A stretch of DNA of 64,000 nt from Anadara kagoshimensis (lineage: Eukaryota; Mollusca; Bivalvia; Arcoida; Arcidae), in the NCBI GenBank assembly GCA_021292105.1, contig CM037857.1:43889464-43953463 (forward strand). The letters are read 5' to 3'. The notes beneath the pieces are model-generated. The model saw only the letters and a list, made by a program, of their open reading frames with translations, was not told the origin of the DNA and searched no databases. Positions 14,801-26,800 of this stretch are shown in pieces; position 1 is the first letter of the stretch, and each line of letters opens with the position of its first letter. Both the position numbers and the translations under genes were made by a program.

Positions 14801-17800
14801 GTTGTTTGTTTTAACTGTCATTATATTTACAATATAGGTATTGTACAGTATGATTCTGATGATAAGAGAGTTATCAGTGCTACCTGGGCTAAAGATGAAG
14901 ATATAAGGACCTTACTCAGGTGAATACATGTTTGTATACAGAGCAGACATTTACACCAGCATAGGGCTCCTCCCAATTTTTAACTTCCCTTTTTGGCAAC
15001 CCATTATAAATCCACCGATTCGACACAGGTTTAAAAATAAACCCAACCATTTGTAAATTTTGTCAAAATTATATGCTGGCACATACTTGTCTTCAGCTTT
15101 TTTCTACTGAAGTGCCCCTCCCTTGCTGACAACTTCCCGGGTGGCTCCACTGTGTCGTTCTCTGCTTTCTTGGGATTCTTTCCTTCTCCTTTTTAATCTT
15201 TACCACTTCAAGTGCTCAATTTCAAAAATTCAAATCAAAGGTCTACACATTGGCAGCCAAGTCACATGTAGACAATAAACTTTGACAATCATAATAGATG
15301 TATTAACACTGGTCTTATACAGTGTGATTCTGCCACTTATATCTAGACAAAATACTGACTGTGACATAAAACACCTTAATAAGTCCACAGCAATTCCTAA
15401 CATTAACACATTGAATAGACATAATTTTGTATAACTTCATTATATAAATTAATTTAATTTTGACAAGAACACAAAATCACATTCACCCAATAATTAGTGT
15501 AAGGACAAATACTACTCAACATCACTTGTATCAAGGTGGTAAGTTCAGGAAGAGTGTAGAAAACCACTGACCTAATACAGGCAAACAAACTAATTTTTTC
15601 ACATAAGGGTCTTGCTGGAGTTAGTTTATGATCAGTAACCTGGCACTTAAGCCAATTCAGCTCTAAATCTGGACATACATGTAGTAAGGGTGTGTCTTAA
15701 AATGCCCACCACTGCAGTTGCTCAGTTGGTAGAGTGCTTGCTCTGTAAGTGGAAGGTTATGAGTTTGAACCCTAACGGGGTCTGACCCAAGACTTGATGT
15801 TGGTAGTGACTGTTCTTTCGTCAAGCACTCAGCATTACGAAATGAAAGTTGCTGTTCTTAAGGATGGGAATAAAAGAGGTCCTGTGTCACAGTAGGCATG
15901 ACACAATAAAGAACTCTGCTTTATAATGCCATCAGCATAAGAGATAGGGAAAATTTCTGCACCTTCCCCAGTAGCTGGCAATGTCTTGTTATAAGTGAAA
16001 TATTCTTGATTGGGACGTGAAACACCATTACTCAACTCAACTCTTAAAATGCCAACTACATGTATGTATTTTCTATTTACAGGTCATTACCGAGTTGGAA
16101 TATACTACAGCCTACAGAAGACAGTGATTTGAACCAAAGAATTTGCTCTGAGGATGAAATGAGAGCACTGAATTCTAAAGAAGCAACTATTCTTATAAGC
16201 AATTTGTCGTCTGCAGATTCACTTATTCCACAGCAGGAAGTCATCACTGATGTCTCACAGCTGAGGGCTGTAGCTAACGTACATGAGAGTTTGGTAGGAT
16301 TACTTTATAAATACAAATTTTTTAGAGTTTCATGACATTTTTTACTGTAAATGTATTTAATTTTGTGTGTACAGGGTATTTATTTTTGCGGTATAGGAAA
16401 TTTAGACATGGAATTTTCTTGTTTTTTAAATATGCACTATAACACAATAAGCATGGTAAGCATAATATAATTTTTGCTTGGTATTAAATTGGGTACAAAA
16501 CAAACAACAATTAGTTCACGGTAAAAATGAGTATGTTAACAGTGTTATACTGTAAATGTATTTATTTTAGCAGTGTACTAATTTTAGCTTTTTAGCTCAC
16601 CTGAGCCAAAGGCTCAGATGAGCTATTGCAATCTATCACCGTTCGTCGTGCGTCGTGTGTAAACTTAACATTTTAATCTTCTCCTCCAAAACTACTGGGC
16701 CAAATTTGATGAAACTTGCTGATTATCATGCCTGGGTAACAGCCTTTCAAAATTGTGTTCAGGGTTTGGCCACTCCCAACAAGATGGCCACCGTTACTAA
16801 AAATAGGAAAACAACAAAAAAATCTTCTTCTCTGAAACCAAAAGGTGCAGGCAAATTTTGATTGGATATTTGGATTCAGCATACCTGGAAACATTAAATT
16901 GTGTTTTTCATGAGAATTGAATGAATAGGTTATGCGTTTTTTGCTAAAATTATGAAATTTTGAAAATGAGACATTTATTGTTATAACTTCATCACGGGGG
17001 TAATCCTGATACACCGTATTTCATTTACGTCGGAGTATTCCGTCGGTTTTCATTTACGTCTGAGTAAAATGATACATTTTTGGTCGTTACGCTTTACGTT
17101 AAAGAGCAAAACACGGTTTTTCATATAACTTCACAAAAACGAAACTTTAAAAGAAAGCAAAAGTTTATTCGCATTATATTTGATGGTACTTAACTGCCTC
17201 ATATAAAATCTTGCAAGAAATAGTCATATTTTTCACGTTCCTGTAACATTTCCATTTTTGGCCGGTCCCTTTGTTTAGCAGCTGATTTTAATAAACGGGT
17301 TTGGATTCAAATGATGTTTCTACTCAAAATTATCAAGAAATGTCTATATTTTCATAAACTTGCGAAGACAGAAGCTTTACTCTGCTTTTAAGCGAAATTT
17401 AATGTTTCGTTTAAGCTGAGTAGCATAAATGTTACGCTTTCCGACCAGCTGTGTTATGCTTTACGTGAAGACATGTTACGCTTTCCGTTTAATATGATTC
17501 GCAATTGACAGAGCACACTTCATTATAACTTTAGAACAAACGTCTTTATCGATTAAATCTTCACTGGTTGTTTCAGAAGTGATTCAGAAAGCATTGCAGA
17601 ACATGATTTTATTTTTGAAAGAAAACATGCAGACCATACAGTTCGTAACTTGAACCAATAAAGAAAAAAACAACAACATACAATGCACATGCTATTCTCC
17701 GAAAAGGAAACACTTGCGAAAGGGTAAACCGACTTAGAGATAGTTATACTAATTACACAAATAAAACTACAGTCAACCCTGCTGATAAAGGCTACTCAAG

Positions 17801-20800
17801 GGAACACGTAAAAGTGGGTTTATGGGTAGGTGGCCCTTATACAAGTTTCGAATGACATGAATAAAGAGCAATTGAGATACATTTGTATTAACTTTTAAAA
17901 GCAAGTGGCCTTCATATAAAGGTAGTCTGTAAGGCAAGTTAAACTGTTCGTGTCAAATACCATTTTGAAAAGGAAAAATGTAGTTTATATATATGGTTTC
18001 ACCTGGTCCATGGGCTCAGTTGAGTTATTGCAATCTATCACCGTCCGTCGTGTGTCGTGCGTCGGTCGTAAACTTTACATTTTGATTATCTCTTCTAAAA
18101 CTATTTGAAACTTTGTGATTATCATGCCTTGGTAACAGGCATTTACAATTTTGTTCGGGATTTGGCCACGTCTAAGAAGATGGCTGCTGTTACTACATAT
18201 AGCAAAAAAGACAAAAAATCTTTTTCTCTGAAACCAAAACGTGCAAGCAAATTTCGATTTGATATTTGGATTCAGGATAACTGGGAACATGAAAATTGTG
18301 TTTTTCATGAAAACTGACGAAAATAGGTAACGTGTGTTTTGCTTAAAGTTCATAATTTTTAAAACTCAACAAAGGTTTACTGTATGGAGAATTCACTGTT
18401 GATCTTGTCTTGCTATTTTCTTCGAATTAATGTCAGATCAAAGCTGCAGGCCATGTCCAAGTTTGTGACCTTTGATTCAAATTGTTAATTTTTTAAACAT
18501 TTCTGGTGATAACGCATGGGATTTTCAGTTTATTGTAGGTATTTACATGACGATCATTTTTATACATAGATGTAGATCAAGGTCATGGGTTCAAAAGTCA
18601 AATTCAAACATGTACAAGTAAACCAAAATTGTTAATTATCTGCACTGACTATTAACTTGTTGTATAGGCATGTATGTTAGAATATTGTAGGTATTGACAT
18701 GCTGATCATATAGATCAAGGTCTTCAGTTCAGGGTCAAAGGTTACATATAAAGAATATAAGAGGGTTAGGGTCTAGGTTACAGATATAAAAAGAATACTG
18801 AAATGGATACAATTGTTATAACTTAACTATATCTATATATAAACAGATAATGGCATCACTTTCTACATTTTATCTCAACCAACCTGTAATTGTGTTGGGA
18901 CGGTCATTGATCCATTGTATATAATCAGGTGAGCGTTAAGGTACATCTAGCTATTGTTTTAATGTTTAACTTTTTGATCTAAGAATATATTTGAGTTGGG
19001 TAATGGTGTTTTAAGCCCCAGTCAAGATTCTTCCACAGATATCGAGACGGTCAATTCATAGATGGTGAATGAAACAAGTGTACCCAGAGAATCCGCCGAC
19101 CTTCGGCAAGTGAACTGTCAAACTTTCTAAAACTGTCCCGAGTGAGACTCGCACCAAGGCGATGAGAGGCACTATGATCCATAAGCCCACCCTTTAGACC
19201 ACTCGGCCACTCGTAAAATACAATTTCACTTGACTGGGGCGTAAAAAACAATTACCCAACTCAACTACATTCCTATATGAAAAAGGTAAAATAAAAGAAC
19301 TACATTTGATCCTTTTCAAGGCCCGGTCACACAGCGCTTTACGGCTTATCACGGCCATAACCCGTCAAAAGTGGTCTCCCGTTAGACGATATTGTTCGCG
19401 TTGATGTGGAGTTTAAGACGAGCTCCAGTCGATTTATAGACGTGACAGGGCGGCGAAAAATCCGAACGGCGTCGGACGCGGCAAAAAGTTTTGAACTGCT
19501 CAAAACTTTAGTCCGCGGACAACCACGGGTGACACGTGGTAAAGACGTGAAACATACGTGAAACGCAGGTGATAATCAGCGTTCCGGCAGTGATTAAAAA
19601 TTGGTAAGACGCGAAAGCTTAGCGGTCTGTCACGGGCAAAGCGCGGTCATCGAACGTATGTTACACGTTGGTATAGCGAGTGATTAGCGGCTTATCACTA
19701 AGAAATGGATTTTTCCACGTACAAAGCACTACCTTAACCCGTTAAACGATGTCTCAAACGACTGATCACTGCCTTTATGAAGATGCCTTCTGCGATGTAC
19801 GATGCAATTGTGCAGAGACTAACACAAGCACTTACAACGAGACTACCAACTGGAGAGCACCCCTTGAACAAGGCCTGAAGGTTGCTATCGCCCTGAGGCA
19901 TCTTGCTTCTGGCTCCAAGTACCGTGAGATGCAATATGCCTGATGGGTCCCCCACAACACCATAAGTCTAGTGGTGCGTGAAGTCTGTGAGGCAATCGTC
20001 CACGAGTATGCTCATAAGATGCTCTCCCCGCCAGACACCGAGGTCCAGTGGTGCCAGGAAGCTGATGATTGGTATCCCAGGTAGAATTTTCTACATGTCA
20101 TTGGGATTATAGATGGGAAGCATATTGCGTTTAAAGCTCTTGCCAACGCTGGGTCCGACTTCTTCAACTATAAAGGTCTCTTCAGTGTTATCCTCCTGGC
20201 ATTTCTGTCTTCAACTGTTCCTGTGGATAGACGAAAGCGGCAAGGGCTGATGCCCACGTCTACAATGAAAGTTAGTTCAAGGAGGGTCTACAGAACAATG
20301 ACATCGCCGGGTTCCAACAGCCAGATCCTCTGCCAGGTGACACACAGGATATACCCTACTTCCTGGTAGGTGACGATGCCTTCGGGCTCAAGACCTACAT
20401 GATGAAACTCTACGCTAACAGGGACGTGCACAGTCAAATGGGTCTGGGGGTCGTGCCTACCTCATCCTCAGCTAGGGCCTTGGCCTTGGTTTTCCACGGC
20501 CTCTTCTTGGCAACGTAACCCTTCTTCCTTGGCATGATGAAATAGAAAATTGCGTGGAGATGTGGACTGCAGAAGATCTGGATCGGCAATTGTGAAGACC
20601 AGCCGTGCGCGGGGCGCTTTTATATGCGCCGCAAGCCAAGCTTCCGACGACGCCGAGCCGCTGTTACCCGTGATTGGGCAGTGCTATGGCAGTGGAGTGC
20701 CCGTTTTACGTCCGCGCTCAACTCTTGATCGGCAGTGCTACAGACGCGATGCCTTGGTTACTTGTCCCGCGTTCGAACACGTTCAAAACCATTTTAGCCT

Positions 20801-23800
20801 TATACGTGGCTAGACGTGGTTAGCCGTGCTTCAGTAGTGTAACAGCCGCCGACGGCAACCCCGTACAAAGCACGACCATGTCAAATTTGAACAAAAATTA
20901 CCACTTACGACTACGTCTACCAGATAATTATAAATTTTTGTACGTGATTTAGACGTGGAGTAGTTTATGTAATTGGCTTAACTATCTATAAGTCGGTTAC
21001 ACTTTCGCAAGTGTTTCCTTTTGGGAGAATAGCATGTACAATGTATGTTTTTTTTTTTATTGGTTCAAGTTACGAACTGTATGGTTCTGTTTTCTTTCAA
21101 AAATAAAATTATGTCCTGCAATGCTCTCTGGATCACTTCTGAAATAACCATTTAAGATTTAATCGATAAAGACGTTTGTTCTAAAGTTATAATGAAGCGT
21201 GTACTCTGTCAATTGCGAATCATATTAAACGGAAAGCGTAACATGTCTTCACGTAAAGCATAGGAAAGCGTAACATTTATGCTACTCAGCTTAAACGAAA
21301 CATTAAATTTCGCTTAAAAGCAGAGTAAAGCTTCTGTCTTCGCAAGTTTATGAAAGTATAGACATTTCTTGATAATTTTGAGTAGAAACATCATTTGAAT
21401 CCAAACCCGTTTTATTAAAATCAGCTGCTAAACAAAGGGACCGGCTAAAAATGGAAATGTTACAGGAACGTGAAAAATATGACTATTTCTTGCAAGATTT
21501 TATATGAGGCAGTTAAGTACCATCAAATATAATGCGAATAAATTTTTGCTTTCTTTTAAAGCTTCGTTTTTGTGAAGTTACATGAAAAACCGTGTTCTTT
21601 GCTCTTTAACGTAAAGCGTAACGACCAAAAATGTATCATTTTACTCAGACGTAAATGAAAACCGACGGAATACTCCGACGTAAATGAAATACGGTGTATC
21701 AGGATTACCCCCGTGTTCATAACGGCTGAAGATATTTGTATAGAGTTTTCACTGTTGATCTTGTCTTGCGATTTTCTTCCAATTGATGTCAAGGTCAAAG
21801 GTCAAGGTCATGCCCCAGTTTTTGACCTTTGATAAAAAATACTATTTTTAAAACATTTCTGGTGATAATGGCATGGGATTTTCAGTTAGTTGTAGGTATT
21901 GACATGGCAATCATTTTGATATATAGATCAAGGTCATGGGTTCAAAGGTCAAGGTCACAGATTACGGTACAAATATACCAAAGTAGTTTATTGTCTGCAA
22001 AACTATGAACTTTTTGTATAGGCATGTATATTAGAATATTGTAGGTAATGGCACAATGGTCATTTTGATATATGAATAAAGGTCATGGGTTCAAAGGTCA
22101 AGGTCACAGATGCACAAATATACCCAAGTAGTTAATTATCTGCAAAACTATGAACTTTTTGTATAGGCATGTATATTAGAATATTGTAGGTAATGGCACA
22201 ATGGTCATTTTGATATATGAATAAAGGTCATGAGTTCAAAGGTCAAGGTCACAGATGCAAATGAAAACTTAAATGGTTAATTATCTTGAAAACTATTAAC
22301 TTTATGTATATGCATGGATATTAGAATATTGTAGGTATGAGCCTAACGACCATTTTGATATATGACTGAAGGTTATGGGTTAAAAGGTCAAGGTCACAGA
22401 TGCAGATGAATACTTAAATTGTTAATTATCTGCAAAACTATTAACTTTTTGTATAGGCATGTATATTAGAATATTGTAGGTAATGGCACAATGGTCATTT
22501 TGATATATGAATGAACAGCAGTTCAAAGGTCAAGGTCACAGATACAAACAAGCACTGAAATGAATATTTATCTTTATAACTATAAACTTTTTGTATAGGC
22601 ATAATGTATATTAGAATATTGGCCTATGTATATGAATGGGTTCAAAGGTCAGGGTTTACAGATGAGCGTTAAGGCCCATGGGCCTCTTGTTTTGCTGATA
22701 CAGTAGTAGTAACAGTACCACTAATTTAAATCCATTGCGTAATTATATACGATCATAATGCATAAGGTAATCCAGGAGATTTGCACTTTAGTCCACATTA
22801 ATTTACTCAAATTATAATTAGTGCTTATATATGAATATGCTAAAATTATAATTTGACATTAATTTGAAATGGTTTCTGAAGTCAAACAAAAAACTCTGTT
22901 ACTGGTACATTGATAATATCCTACGAATACATATGGAAAATGTATACTCTATTAACAATGTTTAATTAATGATAAATCACAATAACCATTGCTAAGATTC
23001 CAATTGTGACTACTGTGAATCTGCCATTTCCTGGTACAGAAAAATAGACGTGATTAGAAACCATGTTGAGTGACATTGCCAAACAATGATTGTTTTCTGA
23101 TGAAATTGTGTGGAACACTTTAAAATTAAATAAAAGATTTCAAGTAAGACGTACATACCCTTTCACAAGATGACAAGCTGTCATGAAAATATCTTCTTAC
23201 AAACATTTTAGATTATACAGTCTTGTAGTGTAATCAGATTTTTGTTTTCTGTCTGTTGCAGGAATGGTTTGCTGGACGATTAAAAATATTTTCCACGTGT
23301 TTGTCAGCTAGATCACCAAACACACTAACTACACCAGCAGATCTTACTTCTACAGTAAGTATATCTATATCATAACCTATCTGTTTCTGTCAGCAATTAC
23401 CACCATTTTAGGGGAGAGGATAAGATTTTAGCCTTCAAACCCAAGGCATTTAACTTTGATGTTCATTTGTTGTCACCAGCAGATTTAATTTCTATAGGAA
23501 GTCTGTATCAATCTCTGTCTGTTTTTGTCAGTAATTGGGGGCATGTTGGGCGTGATAGTGGATATGGTGTTGGGCTTCACACCCAAGGCATTTCATCTCT
23601 GGACTTTTACTTGACTATAAGTGAGAGAGAGGGTTTCTACTGGTTGCCTTAGAAACAGTAAAATTTAGTTTGTAGCCCAACTCTCTTTGCTAAACCTATA
23701 AATAATTAAGAAAGTTCTTAAATGCTTAATGAACCAGATCCATAGATTATAATGTAAACCAAACAGCTTAACATCTCTGACTTGATTGGTTATGTTCTTC

Positions 23801-26800
23801 TTGTTAGTCACTGTGAATTCTTCAATACAACTAATAAACTCCTAATCTTGTAAGTTTAACATGTTTGACTTTATACTAGTTAGTACTTATGAAATATATT
23901 TGAAGTATAAACATGTCATGTAATTACATCAGAAGCCAAAGATGTAAATTTGACTTTTATTTTATATTACAGGAGTTACCACCAGTGTCTGATAAAACAT
24001 TAGAGTGAGTATATCTATATTTATACAACCTCTATAAGAATTTTAGATATTTGTCAGTTGTACTACCTCAGAAAACAGTGCATCCAAATTGGTTCTAAAC
24101 CATTTTTTTTTATGAGTTGTACAAACTGACACTGATTAACAATTGACAGATCACCGGCCACACCCACTATGTTTCAACAAAGGGCAGAGATGCTTGAATT
24201 ACACGCAAAAAGAATTGAAACTCGGCCTGAATTGTGCAGTTTAACGACGTCACTGACACTAGACACGTCATTAGTTGCCGTTGCGCTGCTTTGGTACCAT
24301 GTTGACGGCCTGTGTCAGAACATAAAAGGAGTGGCTGGCCATATGTCAATTCTGATGAACCATTACTGTATTTCCATTAGATATTATATCAGATAATTTG
24401 GTTTTAACAGACCCATCCCGAAACAGGACATAGTATGTTAAGGCATTGTCCATGTGTCTGTCTGTCAGTCTGTTCAGCCTACTCCTCCAACACTGTTCAA
24501 GATGTGTGTTTTTTTTTTTTTACTAAACTTGGTATACCGGTACATGATTATCATGTGAAGAGGAGGTTACATTGCAAAATTTCTCTGAGTTGTGCCCCCT
24601 TGAACATTTAGTCATGTTGTGCTCCATTAAAATTTTAATCATTTTTATCCCCAATCTTTACCAACAATTTAATGGCAAAAAATGTAAAAGAGTGTATTTT
24701 GCTTTGCCTAGTAGTGCTCTTGTTCTTCCCTATACAAATATTTGAAGAATTACTGTAGATTTTCTACAATCCTTATGTTTTTTAAGTTAATATATTTTTT
24801 TTTAATTACAGATCTTTACACAGTTTAGTAAAAGATTTCCTGGATTTATCAGAGATATGTTTGTTACTGATTTACTTAGAGATCAGAGTCCACTGTTTCT
24901 ACTATCTACTACCTGTAGCCAAACAGGTAATTATTTTTATATCATTATATTATATTTTATTATCTCTTCTTAGCGTTGATTTGTTTGAGAGAAACATTAG
25001 AATTGTGTTTGTTGGATGGTTAGAATTATATTTTATACTCTAATCAAAATCCAGCAGGTTTCGAAATTAAGCATGCATTTGTGCTAAATTCGAACTAAAT
25101 TTTGAAAATTGTAACCTAAATGTCGATCCCAGGTGATTTAGTGACTAGTCATTCGTCATTGTGAAAATAAAAACTTCAATTTATTATTGCAGTCATTGGT
25201 GTTTGCATTGGCCTAGGTAATTTCCACATATTCTTTTTAACAGAATCGTTCAAAACAGGAATTTAAATAACAAACGCAAAATGTATAAGTATTTTGTTTA
25301 ATAATTTGAACATAATCACCTGCAACAAATGCAAAATATTTCATTGCTATAATAGTATGGTAAAAATTGCACAAGTTCCTGTTGATTTAGCACCTAAGAT
25401 TTAAAGTCCTGTGTAGTTTTTAGAACCCATTCTAAAAAGTTAGTTGTGACCCCTGTCCAGAGTCATTTCTGAAATGCAGAAATGACTGAGAAAATTCTGA
25501 GTATCTGTTGAAAACCACTGACCAAATTAACAAATGGATCTCACACTGATATGTTTAGATTGGGATCAAACCAGGACAGAAAATAAAGGCTTTGCCTTGT
25601 TTACATGTACCTGTATATATGAATCCTATAATTCCATTACATTTTTCACCTTAAATTCACTTTCATTTAATATGGGACTTTCTTGAATATTTCAATATGT
25701 TTTCAATCATCATAGAAATTCACTTTTTTCTTTACACATACAGTAATAATATCAACATCTTCTTTTTTAGTCCAATTATGCAGGACCTATAGATGACCTT
25801 GACCCAGATTCTAATGTCCTGAAGTTAAATAAAGATTTAACTGGAATAGAGGAAGTTCTGTCACAAAGTCTACAACCCAATAAATTCAAGTAAGTTATAG
25901 TTATATAAATATGTAAGAAAAGAGGTTCTGAAAAATGATGAATGGAACCATGAGCAGAACCATGGCTAATCTTGTATACCAAATAGATTATCTACTCCAT
26001 TTTGGTTGGAAATGTTCATCGAATTGGTCATTACAAAATCTTCAATACTTCTTAACTGTTTAAATGAATTGGATACTAAGTGATACACACATCTTTGACA
26101 AGGAAATGAAACAAGATTACAAGCCAAAGGTTGCAAATTTTATTTCTCTGACAAAAAAGTATAAATTATTTTTGTCATTTTCTGTCAACACAAGGAAAGA
26201 TAACTTTAATGCAGTCACCACGGCATCATAAAGGATGCAATTTCATATCCTTTTTAGAAGTCACTAGAAAATCTAACTGGGGTATGTTGGGGTGTGGTGA
26301 GAGACAATTGGAGGTACCCTACCAAATTTCAACAAACTGTTGTACAAATGAAATAAATCATCTCATGAGATGGCAAATTTTAAAATGACTAAATGGCGTT
26401 AAGTAATGGTGTTTAACATCCCAGTCATATTTCACTTATATGAAAACGTCACCAGCTATTGACGAAGTGCAGAAATTTTTCTTGTGCGTTGCACTGATGG
26501 CATTATACAGCAGGGTTTTTAGCGTGCCAAGCCCACCATGACATGGGATCTCGTTTAAGTTCCCATTCGAAAGAACCGTAACTTTCATTTCATAATGCCG
26601 AGTGCTTGGAGAAAGAACAGTCACTACCCACTATCAAGTCTAGGGTCAGACCCAGCTAGGGTTCAAACCCACAACCTTCCACTTACAGAGTGAGCACTCT
26701 ACCAACTGAGCTATTGCAAATGACCATTATAAAAATGTTTAACTGTACCTTTATTTACAGATATATTTTTGAAAGTCTTGGTTTATTGGTGGCTTCAATA

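Larger units (their letters stand above)
16993..21715. mobile_element. 4.7-kb foldback DNA transposon with ~750-bp inverted repeats
   Basis: The ends CACGGGGGTAATCCTGATAC (16993) and its reverse complement (ending 21715) are flanked by the 5-bp duplication TTCAT (16988-16992, 21716-21720). Arms run to about 17765 and from about 20963 and are nearly identical. Each arm carries several TTACGCTTT[A/C]CG motifs that could be transposase-binding sites. The interior holds a MITE, a decayed DR0 element, a SINE pair and a Harbinger fossil, with no transposase matching these ends. CAC ends with a 5-bp duplication are seen in Transib-type elements, but the family is unproven. Confidence 0.85.
16591..22692 (+). 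mobile_element. DR0-array element, copy C, split by a foldback transposon
   Basis: Left part 16591-16992 begins TTTAGCTCACCTGAGCC; right part 21716-22692 ends with the palindrome GGCCCATGGGCC and TCTTGTT. The two parts rejoin at the duplicated TTCAT. Perfect AGGTCAAGGTCA at 21799, 21946, 22095, 22240, 22385 and 22527. Confidence 0.8.

Noticed and set aside
15707-15790. tRNA gene with good A and B boxes (also at 42511, 26720 and 63785)
   Set aside because: No complete cloverleaf or anticodon arm; sequence continues into a shared ~330-bp body with a common tail and target duplications, so these are SINEs.
16673-18353. Homologous ORFs of 68-113 residues in both strands at 16655 and 18075
   Set aside because: They resemble each other only because both lie in the left ends of DR0-type elements.
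20437-20535. Functional small basic protein gene
   Set aside because: Only 33 codons, inside a decayed transposon, with no supported promoter or homology; kept only as a pseudogene remnant.
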